A stretch of DNA of 64,000 nucleotides from Pseudomonas fluorescens. Lineage in GTDB: Bacteria > Pseudomonadota > Gammaproteobacteria > Pseudomonadales > Pseudomonadaceae. Made by a program: the position numbers and the translations under genes. The notes under the pieces were generated by a model. That model searched no databases. It saw only the letters and a list, made by a program, of their open reading frames with translations, and had not been told where the DNA came from. Below, piece by piece: positions 44,460 through 54,243 of this stretch. The stretch spans positions 21,680-85,679 of the forward strand of contig NZ_CABVHQ010000024.1 in the NCBI RefSeq assembly GCF_902497895.1. Direction: 5' to 3'. The stretch's first letter is position 1; every line of letters starts with the position of its first letter.

Positions 44460-46596
44460 GGACCGGTGCTCCTGTTTGTGACGGATCCAGCAGATTGCGA
44501 TAACGCTCGAAAAAGGACGCGACTATCAGCAAGGCGACTCGCATGCGAAACACCGACCACAGCTGTGGGTGAGCGTTCGGCTGCTCGCCGGTGTGCAGAT
44601 GGTCCAGTTGATCACCCAGCTTGCGCAAGCTATCGAGCAGCGGGGGCAGATCGACGCCGGAGCGGCCGGCAACATACCTGCCCGCCTGGCGAAGCGCCTG
44701 CTGCAAGTGATTGCTCAAATCAGCAGAGAGCATCGGGTTGTGCTGCCCTTGTTGCTTCAACTGGTTCATGGCTACCCCCAGCGCCATGCACGCCAGGCTG
44801 GCTTCGAACCGTTCGCTCGATTGCCGATCACCCGCCGCCGGCAGCAACCCGAGCATCTGGGTCAGACGGTCGACCATGCGGCTTTCAAAGGCAAACTGTT
44901 GCTCGTCCGAGGCCGCGGCATTCAGCAAGGCGTAGACCTGCTCGCGGTTTTCCCGGAACAGCCGGCGAATTCGCAGTTGCGGGTTGAACGGAAAGATCCA
45001 GGCATACACCAGTAACGAAAGCACTCCGCCAAAGGTATAGGCCCCGGCGAACTCGAACCACTGGATCGCGGTGTTTTGCCAGGCACCAATGTTCTGCGGC
45101 CCGATCATCAGAAAGCTCGAAAGCCCCAGCCCCATGCCGATCCCGGCGGTCATGGGACTCGCCAGCCCTACTGCCACCACATACAGGAGCGGCGCGAGGA
45201 TCAGCGCCAACCATTCGAAGTCGCCAATCGCCGGCACCAGCATGAACTGATAGACCGCCGAGATCACCAGTGCCAGGCCCAGGCCGCGCATATAACTCTG
45301 GCTCGCCAGCAGTGGTCGGGGGAAGGTCGCCATTAGTGAACAGAGGATCCCCACCAGAATCATGCTGGCGCGAGCCCCGTCCCAGGCGGTTTCGATCCAG
45401 ATCAACCCGGCCGCCAGCAAGGCGCTGAAGGCCCGTGTGGCATTCATCCCGGCCAGACGCCAGTCCAGGTGCAAAGGGTTGACCCGCCCCTGGCGATAGA
45501 CACAACTGGCCTGGCGATTGTCCTGGATGGCGTCGCTGAGTTCGAGAATCTCCCCCAGTTGCTGCATCAGTCGCGCCTGTTCCCAGCGTAATGCCCAAGC
45601 CAGCGAGCGCAGTGTCGCAGGCATGGTTTCGGCGAGCTGTTCGGCCTGTTGCGCCAACTGATCAAAGCGTTGCTCCAGCGCAGCGAATTGCCGACGCGAC
45701 TCAGCCGAGAGTGAACGCCCCTGTTGGGCCAACTCATCGAGGAACACCAATTCATCTTCGCGCAAGCGCTGGGTTTGCTCGGGAAACGCGCCCTTCCAGC
45801 GCTCGCCGATCAGTAGCCGTTGATGCCGCAGGAGGGTCAGGCGCGATGTCAATAACACCAGCTGATTGCCCAGTAATTGCACCAGCCCGTCGGCGGAGCG
45901 CAAGCGCGGCGCATCGAAGTACAGATGCCGTCGCAATCCTTCCAGCGCGCTGATCTCCCCAAGCAAGCGCATTTGCCGCTGGTGGAAGTCGGCTTCGCTT
46001 TCTTCAGTGCGGACCACCGCCGCGGCGTGGGTCGCCAGCAGTTTGATGACGTGGTCGACCTTGGCAAAATAGCCCCGGGCTACCGCCTCCGGCCGCGCCG
46101 TCAGCAGGCTCACCACACACACGCAAGCCACCGCCAGCAAGGTTTCAGTGACCCGGGTAATCGCCAGCAGCAGGGTGTTGTCTTGCTCAGGCACGGCCAA
46201 TAGCGCGACCACCACTGCCGTGTAGCCGCTCAACACAAACGCCTGAGAACTGGTGTACCGCAGCAAGGTCCCGCCGGCGGTGCACAACGCCAGCCACAGG
46301 GCCAGGGTGACAATGAACGGCAACGGCGCCTGAGGGAAGACCGCCATGATCGACACCGCCGCCACCGCACCGAGGGTGGTCCCGATGACCTGGCCGAAAC
46401 TGCGGGCCAGGGCCATTCCGGCCAGCGGCTGGCTGACAATGATGACCGCCATGATCGACCATTTCGGTTGGTCAAGATCGAACAGGAATGCCAGGTACAA
46501 GGTCAGCAGTCCGGCGGTGATGGTTCGCAAGGCGAAGCGCACCACTTCCGGGCCGGGGTTGATCACCACTTTGAAGAAATTGATCAACGGTTGCAT
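44449..46596 (-). CDS. FUSC family efflux pump (AaeB-like)
   Basis: 715-residue inner-membrane protein of the FUSC/AaeB family. Two hydrophobic halves (about residues 20-150 and 370-520) are separated by a long soluble helical segment, ending with a C-terminal soluble domain. AaeB exports hydroxylated aromatic carboxylates in E. coli; a role here in relief of aromatic acid stress fits the nearby benzoate genes but is inference. First gene of the operon FUSC-DUF1656-adaptor. Confidence 0.88.
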   Translation of the reverse strand: MQPLINFFKVVINPGPEVVRFALRTITAGLLTLYLAFLFDLDQPKWSIMAVIIVSQPLAGMALARSFGQVIGTTLGAVAAVSIMAVFPQAPLPFIVTLALWLALCTAGGTLLRYTSSQAFVLSGYTAVVVALLAVPEQDNTLLLAITRVTETLLAVACVCVVSLLTARPEAVARGYFAKVDHVIKLLATHAAAVVRTEESEADFHQRQMRLLGEISALEGLRRHLYFDAPRLRSADGLVQLLGNQLVLLTSRLTLLRHQRLLIGERWKGAFPEQTQRLREDELVFLDELAQQGRSLSAESRRQFAALEQRFDQLAQQAEQLAETMPATLRSLAWALRWEQARLMQQLGEILELSDAIQDNRQASCVYRQGRVNPLHLDWRLAGMNATRAFSALLAAGLIWIETAWDGARASMILVGILCSLMATFPRPLLASQSYMRGLGLALVISAVYQFMLVPAIGDFEWLALILAPLLYVVAVGLASPMTAGIGMGLGLSSFLMIGPQNIGAWQNTAIQWFEFAGAYTFGGVLSLLVYAWIFPFNPQLRIRRLFRENREQVYALLNAAASDEQQFAFESRMVDRLTQMLGLLPAAGDRQSSERFEASLACMALGVAMNQLKQQGQHNPMLSADLSNHLQQALRQAGRYVAGRSGVDLPPLLDSLRKLGDQLDHLHTGEQPNAHPQLWSVFRMRVALLIVASFFERYRNLLDPSQTGAPVLAH

Positions 46597-46832
46597 GGGG
46601 AGGCTCTATCAAATCAGCATCCGGGAATCGAATGAACGCACCTCAAGCAAGCGTAGTCACTGCAGCGCTCCAGAGGGCTCTCCAACAGGAATATCCATCC
46701 AGTGCAACGATCATCCAGCTGATCTTCATAGATGCGCTCGATCAAACCGTCAGCCATAGCGATTGGACACTGATTTCCCGGGCTCTTAATCTGAACCCGC
46801 TGCGAAAGCGCCTCAACCGAAAAGCCACGCCC

Positions 46833-47732
46833 ATGATTGTCCGTTCCAAGCCGAACCTGATCGGCATCCTGTTTTCCCTCAAAGGCTCGATTGCCCGGCG
46901 CATTGCCTTGCGCAGCCTGCTGGTGACGTTGCTGGCCTCGGTGATCGTGCTGGTGGAAAGCTGGCATCCGGCGTGGTTCTCCAGGGTCAACGCCATGCCG
47001 TTTACCTTGCTCGGTCTGTCGCTGTCGATTTTCATGAGCTTTCGCAACAACGCCTGTTATGACCGTTGGTGGGAAGGTCGCAAACAGCTGGGCCAGCTGA
47101 TCATCGAGGTACGCTCGCTGATTCGCGAAACCCAGGTAGTCAAGGGTGGTGACGAGCGCGAGCGTCTGCTGCGCGAACTGTGCGGTTTTGCCCATGGGCT
47201 GATTGCTCGGTTGCGCGGTGAAGATGAAGCGGCCGCCTCCAGACCCTGGGTACGTGGGGTGATTGACCACCATCATCCCAATGTCACTGACAGCCTGCTG
47301 CAACGCATTGGCGCACGCTGTTCGGCGCTCGCTGAACAAAAGCGCATCAGCGAGTGGCGTTATGTTCAGCTGGAAACCCGACTGGTCAGCCTGAGTCTGG
47401 TCCAGGCCAGCTGCGAACGGATCAAGACCACCCCGCTGCCCTTCCCTTACACCTTGCTGCTGCACCGCACGATTTACCTGTTCTGCATCCTGCTGCCCTT
47501 CGCCATGGCCGAACCACTGGGTTGGCTGGCACCGATCTTCACGGCGATTGTCAGCTACACCTTTTTCGGCCTCGACGAGATCGGCGATGACCTCGAAGAC
47601 CCGTTCGGCTTCGATGAGAACGATCTGCCGTGCAACGCGATAGTGCGCACCATCGAACGCGAAGTTCTGGGGGCGCTGGGGCAAGCAGACCTGCCGGCAA
47701 TACTGGAACCCCTTGATTACGTGCTGAGCTGA
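46833..47732 (+). CDS. Bestrophin-like channel protein
   Basis: 299-residue bestrophin/UPF0187 family membrane protein. Start ATG 46833 gives the family N-terminus MIVRSKPNLIGILFSLKGSI. The frame continues back to 46632, but that 67-codon extension is not family-like. Membrane segments ALRSLLVTLLASVIVLVES and LLHRTIYLFCILLPFAMAEPLGW and the motif NNACYDRWWEGRK are typical. Ion selectivity is unknown. Confidence 0.88.
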   Translation: MIVRSKPNLIGILFSLKGSIARRIALRSLLVTLLASVIVLVESWHPAWFSRVNAMPFTLLGLSLSIFMSFRNNACYDRWWEGRKQLGQLIIEVRSLIRETQVVKGGDERERLLRELCGFAHGLIARLRGEDEAAASRPWVRGVIDHHHPNVTDSLLQRIGARCSALAEQKRISEWRYVQLETRLVSLSLVQASCERIKTTPLPFPYTLLLHRTIYLFCILLPFAMAEPLGWLAPIFTAIVSYTFFGLDEIGDDLEDPFGFDENDLPCNAIVRTIEREVLGALGQADLPAILEPLDYVLS

Positions 47733-47807
47733 GTCCGGGTTTGACTCCCGGCGCCCGCTGACCGAAGCTGACGCCTTTGCAAAAGCTCGCCAGCCCTGGA
47801 TTCCTGC

Positions 47808-48863
47808 ATGTCCAAGCCCCGCCGCTACCTGTTCATCAGCCTGCTTATCCTGTTTGCCTTCGGTATCGCCTGGTTCTCCCTGCGTAGCACTGCACCAGAG
47901 ATTTCCCCTGCGCTGAAGCATGGCTACAACAAAGCGCTGGTCCAGGCTCGTAACGGCCAGCCGGGCGCGGCGCGGGTGCTCTATCAGCAATTGGCTCGTG
48001 CGGACCTGTCAGACAGCCGACGGGGCGCCCTGCATGCCGAGCTGCCCAACTACCCTAGCCCGCAAGCCTTGAAACTGGCCGGTGCCGACCTGCTCAGCCC
48101 CTCGGTTGCAGTTCGTCAGGCGGCTATCCAAAGCATCGTCGGGCTGGTTCCCGGCGGGCCACGAAGTTTGTTGCTTGGGCCGTTGCTGGATGACAGCGAT
48201 CAACGGGTGCGTTTTGCCGCCGCCGCTGCGCTATTGGGGCTTTCGCCGGACGATTTGGGCTTGTATTTCGGCCCCTTGCAGGAGGTGCTCGAGGAGTATG
48301 AGTCAGTGCTCAAGACCCAGCCCGAGAGCATTGAGGCGCAGTACCAACTGGCCCGCCTGCACCTGCACAACGCCGAACTGAAAGAGGCGCAACAGGCGCT
48401 GGAACAGGTGCTGCGCCTGGAACCGGACAATCTGCGAGCCGTGGTGCTGCAGGTCGAGGTGCTGGACAAGCAAGGTCAGAGTGAAGCGGCCCGGCAATTG
48501 CTCGCCAGACAGCTGCAGGCCCAATCCGGGTCGGCTTACCTGCAACATGCCCTGGGCCTCTGGCTGCTGCATCACGGACAAAGCGAGTTTGCCCTGCTGG
48601 GCCTGTCCAAGGCAGTAGAGCTGGAACCGGACAATAACGATTACCGTTATGACCTGGCCACCACCTTGCACGACGAAGATGAACTCGAGGCTGCACAACG
48701 CCAGCTCGAAGAGATCGTTCAACGCCAGCCGGCCAATCGCAAGGCGCGGGTGCTGCTGATCAACTACTGGAAAGAATCCGGGCAATTGCAGAACGTGCAA
48801 ATCCTGCTGGCTCAGCTGGAGCAACAAAACCCGGATGATCCGGCGTTGCAGCAGGGGTTGTAG
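47808..48863 (+). CDS. TPR/HEAT repeat membrane-anchored protein
   Basis: 351 residues. One N-terminal helix (YLFISLLILFAFGIAWFS) anchors it, with the rest periplasmic. A short HEAT-like segment (SVAVRQAAIQSIVGL, DDSDQRVRFAAAAALLGL) precedes at least four tetratricopeptide repeats (A-hydrophobic-L and E-P-N turns). It is likely a scaffold or binding protein; no known partner is adjacent. Confidence 0.8.
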   Translation: MSKPRRYLFISLLILFAFGIAWFSLRSTAPEISPALKHGYNKALVQARNGQPGAARVLYQQLARADLSDSRRGALHAELPNYPSPQALKLAGADLLSPSVAVRQAAIQSIVGLVPGGPRSLLLGPLLDDSDQRVRFAAAAALLGLSPDDLGLYFGPLQEVLEEYESVLKTQPESIEAQYQLARLHLHNAELKEAQQALEQVLRLEPDNLRAVVLQVEVLDKQGQSEAARQLLARQLQAQSGSAYLQHALGLWLLHHGQSEFALLGLSKAVELEPDNNDYRYDLATTLHDEDELEAAQRQLEEIVQRQPANRKARVLLINYWKESGQLQNVQILLAQLEQQNPDDPALQQGL

Positions 48864-48917
48864 GCGCTCGTCGGCAGCTCTGAGGTATTGTCCTGAATCT
48901 TTGGCCTGAAGATCTCC

Positions 48918-49068
48918 CTTGTGGCGAGGGGGCTTGTCGGAACGCCGCATCGCCCCGTTCGGCTGCGAAGCAGTCGTAAAGTCGGGGCACGCGGTGTGCC
49001 TGATACAACGCGTTGCAGGTTTTAGGGCCGCTGCGCGCCCCAGCGGGGGCAAGCCCCCTCGCCACAAG
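48918..49068. repeat. Long REP-like palindrome, TTGTGGCGAGGGGG class
   Basis: Outer arms CTTGTGGCGAGGGGGCTTG (48918-48936) and its complement near 49050-49068 enclose sequence that also contains GCAGTCGTAAA and the short CCCCAGCGGGGGCAAG hairpin. The same class, truncated, ends the window (63868-64000). It is upstream of the KaiC gene. Confidence 0.85.
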
Positions 49069-49215
49069 GGTCCGCTCCAGACGCAATTTCCGGACAAGTC
49101 TTCAGCCAGCAAATAAAAGGTTGAACCGTCACAGTGCCCCAAGGTCAAGTGAGAATGCAGCGATTTCGGGCTACCCGGCCAGCTGCACGCTTACCCCGTC
49201 ACGTGAGGGCATTTT

Positions 49216-50718
49216 TTGTCTACCTCTAACGAGTTGATCAACGTCAAAGCCGCCACCGGCATCGAAGGACTGGATGACATTCTTTCTGGCGGACTGACAC
49301 GCGGCCATGTGTTTTTGCTCGAAGGCGAGCCCGGGACCGGCAAGACCACCATTGGCTTGCATTTCCTGTTGGCTGGAGCCCGGGCCGGCGAACGCTCGCT
49401 GTATATCACGCTGTCGGAAACCGAGCGCGAGCTGCGTCAGGGAGCACTGTCCCACGGTTGGGAGCTGGACGAAAACATTCATATTTTCGAGCTCACGCCC
49501 CCTGAAAGCCTGCTCAATGGCGAGCATCAACAAAGCCTGCTGTACTCCTCGGACCTTGAACTGGGCGAAGCCACCCGGCAGATTTTCGACATAGTCGAGC
49601 GGGTAAAACCAACCCGCGTGGTGCTCGACAGCTTGTCCGAGATTCGCCTGCTGGCCCAAAGCTCATTGCGTTATCGGCGGCAGATCCTGGCGATCAAGCA
49701 CTATTTCGTGCGCTATGACGCCACCGTCCTGCTGCTGGACGACCTGACCACCGAAGCCCTGGATAAAACCGTACACAGCGTGGCCCACGGGGTTATCCGC
49801 CTGGAAGAACTGACCCCCACCTATGGTGCGGAACGCCGACGGGTCCGGGTGGTGAAGTATCGTGGGCAAAAGTACCGCGGCGGTTTCCACGACTTCACTA
49901 TCATGGGCGATGGCGTGCACGTGTTCCCACGCCTGGTGGCCGCCGAACATCGCGGGTCCTATGTCCGTCGCCAGCTCAGCAGTGGCCTCGAGGAAATGGA
50001 TGCGCTGCTGGGCGGCGGTATCGAAACCGGTTCCAGTACCTTGATCCTCGGACCGGCCGGGACCGGTAAATCGCTGATCACCATGACGTTCGCTGCCGCG
50101 GCAGTGGCTCGCGGCGAGAAGGCCGCGCTGTTCATCTTCGACGAAGAGCTCGGCCTGTTGTTCGAGCGCATGAAGAATCTGGGTATCGATCTGCAAGCGC
50201 TGCAAGCCAGCGGCAATTTGCTGATCGAACAGGTGGATGCCGCGCAATTGTCGCCTGGCGAATTCTCCTGGCGCGTTCGCCGTTGCGTCGATGAAGGCAA
50301 CATCAAGACCGTGATCATCGACAGTATCAACGGCTACCAGGCAGCGATGCCCGAAGAGAGTGCCCTGGTGCTGCACATGCACGAGTTGTTGCTGTACCTC
50401 AATCGCCAAGGTGCCGCGACCTACATGACCGTCGCCCAGCATGGCCTGGTGGGTGACATGCAGGCGCCCGTCGATATCACTTACCTGGCCGACACGGTGA
50501 TCCTGTTGCGCTACTTCGAAGCGCTGGGCAAGATCCGCCGGGCGATCTCGATCATCAAGAAACGCACCGGCAGCCATGAATCGACCATTCGCGAATACCG
50601 CATCAGCGGCCTTGGCCTGACCATCGGCAAGCCGCTGGACGCGTTCCAGGGAGTCCTGCGCGGCGTTCCCACTTACCTGGGCGCCGGGAGCCCACTACTC
50701 AAGGATGAGGATCAATGA
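49216..50718 (+). CDS. KaiC-type double ATPase
   Basis: 500-residue cytosolic protein with two RecA/KaiC domains. First: Walker A GEPGTGKT (about 37-44) with Walker B RVVLDSLSEIRLL; second: GPAGTGKS (about 279-286) with KTVIIDSINGYQ. The paired acidic residues SETERE and FDEELG follow each Walker A strand as in KaiC. TTG at 49216 is preceded by GAGGG at 49204-49208 and appears to be the start. The stop overlaps the hybrid kinase start by ATGA. No kaiB is seen. In non-cyanobacteria KaiC homologues are tied to stress or signalling, not clocks. Confidence 0.9.
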   Translation: MSTSNELINVKAATGIEGLDDILSGGLTRGHVFLLEGEPGTGKTTIGLHFLLAGARAGERSLYITLSETERELRQGALSHGWELDENIHIFELTPPESLLNGEHQQSLLYSSDLELGEATRQIFDIVERVKPTRVVLDSLSEIRLLAQSSLRYRRQILAIKHYFVRYDATVLLLDDLTTEALDKTVHSVAHGVIRLEELTPTYGAERRRVRVVKYRGQKYRGGFHDFTIMGDGVHVFPRLVAAEHRGSYVRRQLSSGLEEMDALLGGGIETGSSTLILGPAGTGKSLITMTFAAAAVARGEKAALFIFDEELGLLFERMKNLGIDLQALQASGNLLIEQVDAAQLSPGEFSWRVRRCVDEGNIKTVIIDSINGYQAAMPEESALVLHMHELLLYLNRQGAATYMTVAQHGLVGDMQAPVDITYLADTVILLRYFEALGKIRRAISIIKKRTGSHESTIREYRISGLGLTIGKPLDAFQGVLRGVPTYLGAGSPLLKDEDQ

Positions 50719-52385
50719 CGGATCTTGAACCCGCTTGTGCGCGCGCGATTATTCTCGCGCCCATGGGGCGTGACAGCCAGCTGGCGCTGACGTTGCTCGA
50801 CCAGGCCGGGTTCAGCGGCGTCGCAGCCCGGGATCTCGGCGGGTTATGTGCCGAGCTGGAACAAGGCGCCGGTGTGTTGATCATCGCCGCCGAAGCCCTG
50901 CTTGGCGCGGATCTCGGGCCTTTGATCGGCTACCTCGAACAGCAGCCGGCCTGGTCGGACTTGCCTATCGTGCTGTTGACTCACCATGGTGGCCCGGAGC
51001 AGAACCCGTCCTCGAGCCTCGGGGCCCGATTAGGTAACGTCACCTTCCTCGAGCGACCTTTTCACCCGGTGACCTTGATCAGCCTGGTATCGACTGCCCT
51101 TCGCGGCCGATGTCGGCAATACGAAGCCAGGGACCGGTTGATTGACCTCAGTGAAAGTGAGCAACGTCTGCAGAACACCCTGGAAACCCTCGAACAGCAA
51201 GTCGAGGAGCGTACCGCCCAGTTGCGCCACAACGAGGAAGCCTTGCGTCAGTCGCAGAAGATGGAAGCGGTCGGGCAACTCACCGGCGGTATTGCTCACG
51301 ACTTCAACAACATGTTGACCGGGATTATCGGCAGCCTGGAATTATTGCGCAGGCGTCTGGCCCGCGGCCGTACCGAGGATCTGGACAGCCTGATCGATCT
51401 CGGCGTGACCTCGGCCAACCGCGCCGCCGGCCTGACCCATCGTTTGCTGGCGTTTTCCCGTCGCCAGTCGCTGGATTCCAAGCCGGTGAAAATGAACTCG
51501 CTGGTCATCGCCATGGGCGAATTGCTGCAGCGCAGTCTCAACGAGAGCATTCACCTGGACATGCAATTGGGCGAGCAACTGTGGGTGGCCGAAGCCGACC
51601 CCAACCAATTGGAAAGCGCCCTGCTCAACCTGGTGCTCAATGCCCGGGATGCCATGCCCGATGGCGGCAGACTGGTGGTCGAGACCTTCAACCAACATCT
51701 GGCTGGCGGTTTCGGTGAAACGCAGAACAATCTCGAACCGGGCGATTATGTGGTCTTGAGCGTCAGGGATTCCGGCTGCGGCATGCCGGAACACATCATC
51801 AACCGTGCCTTCGATCCGTTTTTCACCACCAAACCGATTGGCCAGGGCACCGGACTGGGCCTGTCGATGATCTACGGCTTCAGCAAACAATCCCACGGTC
51901 ATGTCACGATCCACAGCGAGGTCGGCAAGGGCACCACGGTGAACCTGTTCCTGCCGCGCTTTTGCGGCGACCTGGGGCCAGACGCCGTACTTGATCAACC
52001 GCTGGCGCCCTCTGCCAGAAAGGGCGAAACAGTGCTGATCGTCGAGGATGACCCGGCCGTGCGTGTGCTGGTCAGCGAGGTATTGAGCGAGTTGGGGTAT
52101 GCCTTTGTCGAAGCGGGCGACGCCAGCAGCGCGATGCCGATTCTCGACTCCAGCCAGCGTATCGACCTGCTGATCAGCGATGTAGGCTTACCGGGGATGA
52201 ACGGCCGGCAACTGGCGGAAATCGGCCGACAGTTCAGGCCGGGCCTCAAAGTACTGTTTATCACCGGCTACGCCGAGCACGCCGCAGTGCGCGGTGGTTT
52301 CCTCGATCCTGGCATGCAGATGATCACCAAACCCTTCACCTTCGATCTGCTGACGGCGAAAGTTCGAGAGATGATCAGTGCCTGA
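50715..52385 (+). CDS. Hybrid histidine kinase with degenerate N-terminal receiver
   Basis: 556 residues. The N-terminal 125 residues read like a receiver fold but lack the phosphoryl Asp: the strand ends LIIAAEA. A coiled coil leads to HisKA with HDFNNMLTGIIG (His about 195) and a HATPase (NLVLNARDAMPDGG, TGLGLSMIYGF). A C-terminal receiver has LLISDVGLPG (Asp about 488). No membrane segment. Translational coupling to the KaiC gene (ATGA) suggests they act together, with the KaiC protein presumably feeding the kinase. Confidence 0.92.
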   Translation: MTDLEPACARAIILAPMGRDSQLALTLLDQAGFSGVAARDLGGLCAELEQGAGVLIIAAEALLGADLGPLIGYLEQQPAWSDLPIVLLTHHGGPEQNPSSSLGARLGNVTFLERPFHPVTLISLVSTALRGRCRQYEARDRLIDLSESEQRLQNTLETLEQQVEERTAQLRHNEEALRQSQKMEAVGQLTGGIAHDFNNMLTGIIGSLELLRRRLARGRTEDLDSLIDLGVTSANRAAGLTHRLLAFSRRQSLDSKPVKMNSLVIAMGELLQRSLNESIHLDMQLGEQLWVAEADPNQLESALLNLVLNARDAMPDGGRLVVETFNQHLAGGFGETQNNLEPGDYVVLSVRDSGCGMPEHIINRAFDPFFTTKPIGQGTGLGLSMIYGFSKQSHGHVTIHSEVGKGTTVNLFLPRFCGDLGPDAVLDQPLAPSARKGETVLIVEDDPAVRVLVSEVLSELGYAFVEAGDASSAMPILDSSQRIDLLISDVGLPGMNGRQLAEIGRQFRPGLKVLFITGYAEHAAVRGGFLDPGMQMITKPFTFDLLTAKVREMISA

Positions 52386-52430
52386 ATCGAGACGCCAATC
52401 TCGTAGCGCCGCCGAAAGCTGCGTTCGACC

Positions 52431-52575
52431 GTAGCAGCTGCCGAGCCTGCGAGGCTGCGTTCGGCTGCGCAGCAGTCGTAAATCCTGCGCACGCGGTTTG
52501 CCCGACAGATCGCAGCGCCTGGTTCTACGACCGCTTCGCGGCCGAACGCAGCCTCGCAGCCTCGGCAGCTGCTAC
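52431..52575. repeat. REP pair (REPIN), GTAGCAGC class
   Basis: GTAGCAGCTGCCGAGCC(TGCGAGG)CTGCG and its inverse, with the same expanded AGCCTGCGAGGCT loop as the copy at 10043, at the convergent end of two signalling genes. Confidence 0.92.
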
Positions 52576-52606
52576 GAAAAGCGCGTCATGCCCTTCGGCC
52601 CTGTCC

Positions 52607-52984
52607 TTATGCCAGCATTTCTTGCATTTTCTCTTGCAACTTATTCAGGTCGAAGGGTTTTTCCAGAATCGGCGCAGTCCGGGTGATGGGGCTGCCGGAC
52701 TCGCGGATTTCCGCCGCATAACCGCTGATGAAGATCACTTTCAGGTCCGGGCGCAGCTTGACCGCGGGCTCGGCAATCATCACCCCGGTGATGCCGCCGG
52801 GCAGTCGATAGTCGGTAATCATCATGTCCAGATGCGGTTTGCTGGCCAGAATCTCGAAGGCCTGCTCGCCGTTCTCGGCTTGCAAGACCCGATAGCCCAG
52901 GCCTGACAGGTAGTCGGCGAGCAGCATCAGGATTACCGGTTCATCTTCGACAATCAATACGACGTCTTGTGCATCTTCACTCAT
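52607..52984 (-). CDS. Single-domain response regulator
   Basis: 125-residue stand-alone receiver. Acidic pocket EDE at 13-15, phosphoacceptor Asp58 in MMITDYRLPGG, conserved Lys in LEKPFD. The start is ATG 52984 (the open frame extends to 53077 inside the next gene's end). The TDYRLP motif and the LEKPFDLNKLQ ending mark it as a close paralogue of the regulator at 59405. It is at the promoter-distal end of the minus-strand signalling operon. Confidence 0.92.
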   Translation of the reverse strand: MSEDAQDVVLIVEDEPVILMLLADYLSGLGYRVLQAENGEQAFEILASKPHLDMMITDYRLPGGITGVMIAEPAVKLRPDLKVIFISGYAAEIRESGSPITRTAPILEKPFDLNKLQEKMQEMLA

Positions 52985-53061
52985 GGGAAGCCTTTGTTCG
53001 GTAGTAGCTGCCAGATACGACCATAGGGTCAGGCAGAGGTTGCGTTCCGTGCGGCGGTTTT

Positions 53062-54243
53062 CTAGAGCGGTAGACAAACGCGAAATAACGAGCCTTGGTG
53101 AATCTTGCTCTCAACGGTGATGGAACCACCATGGGCAGCAACAATTTGCTCGGAAATAAACAGCCCAAGACCCAGCCCGGCCACTGCGGTTTTCGCCGAC
53201 ACCCGCTCGAACTGCTGAAAAATTCGCTTCTGGTTCTCTTCGTTGATGCCAATGCCATGGTCACGCACTTCGACGCGTGCCTGGCCGTTTTCGGCATACA
53301 CCCGTACATCGACCGCGCCCTTGGCGCCATAGCGCAGGGCATTGGTCAGCAGGTTGGACACCACCTGCTCGATACGAAATTCATCCCAGTTGCCTTCTAC
53401 CGGTTGCTCCGCGAGGAAACTCACCGAGGATTCGGCCTCGTCGATCTGCGGCGCGAAATTTTGCAGCAGGTTGCCCACCAACTGCGTCAGATCAAAGCGA
53501 CTGGAACGGATCGACAACTTGCCGGTGCGGATCCGCGAGACATCGAGCATGTCCTCGATCAGTCGAATCAGGCTTTTAATCTGGCGCTCGTCGCGATCGA
53601 CCATCGCGTGCATCTTGTCCAGGGTGAAGGCCCCGGCGTTATCCCGGGCCAGGTGCATCTTGCGTAACTGGGTTTCCAGGATCAGCCCGTTCAACGGCGT
53701 ACGCACTTCATGGGCGACGATCGACATAAAGTCATCGCGCATGCGCACCGCTTGCTCGAGTTCGTTTTGCGTAACCTGCAATTGCTGGAGCAAGGCTTCC
53801 TGCTCACGGCGGCTCTGTTCCAGGGCTTCAACCTGCTGCTTCATGGCCTTGCTTTGCCGATACAGTTCGACAAACACATTGACCTTGCTTTTCACCGCAT
53901 GGATATCCAGCGGCTTGTGCAAAAAGTCCACGGCCCCGCTTTCGTAGCCCTTGAACGCGTAGTTCAGGTCACGGCCGGCGGCGCTGACGAACACAATCGG
54001 AATATTTTTGGTTTTTTCAGTGCCACGCATCAACTCGGCCAGTTCGAAACCATTCATGTCCGGCATCTGCACGTCGAGAATCGCCAGGGCGAATTCGTGT
54101 TGTAGCAGCAGGGACAGGGCTTCATCGGCGGACAGGGCTTTGTACACCATGCGGTCTTCACGCTTGATCAGCGCTTCGAGGGCCAACAGGTTCTCCGGCA
54201 GATCGTCAACGATCAACAGTTTGGCCGGGATATTAATTAGCAT
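53062..54243 (-). CDS. Receiver-histidine kinase (REC-HisKA-HATPase)
   Basis: 393 residues without membrane segments. Receiver first (Asp57 in AILDVQMPDMNG), then a coiled coil, HisKA (His178 in VAHEVRTPLNG), HATPase (NLLTNALRYGAKG, GLGLGLFISEQIV). The order is reversed relative to usual hybrid kinases, a layout often found in Pseudomonas stress modules next to CheR/CheB. The start overlaps the stop of cheB by 7 bases. Confidence 0.92.
   Translation of the reverse strand: MLINIPAKLLIVDDLPENLLALEALIKREDRMVYKALSADEALSLLLQHEFALAILDVQMPDMNGFELAELMRGTEKTKNIPIVFVSAAGRDLNYAFKGYESGAVDFLHKPLDIHAVKSKVNVFVELYRQSKAMKQQVEALEQSRREQEALLQQLQVTQNELEQAVRMRDDFMSIVAHEVRTPLNGLILETQLRKMHLARDNAGAFTLDKMHAMVDRDERQIKSLIRLIEDMLDVSRIRTGKLSIRSSRFDLTQLVGNLLQNFAPQIDEAESSVSFLAEQPVEGNWDEFRIEQVVSNLLTNALRYGAKGAVDVRVYAENGQARVEVRDHGIGINEENQKRIFQQFERVSAKTAVAGLGLGLFISEQIVAAHGGSITVESKIHQGSLFRVCLPL

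Noticed and set aside
46632..46832. 67-codon N-terminal extension of the bestrophin-like protein
   Set aside because: Family proteins start at the chosen ATG (46833); the extension has no conserved pattern.
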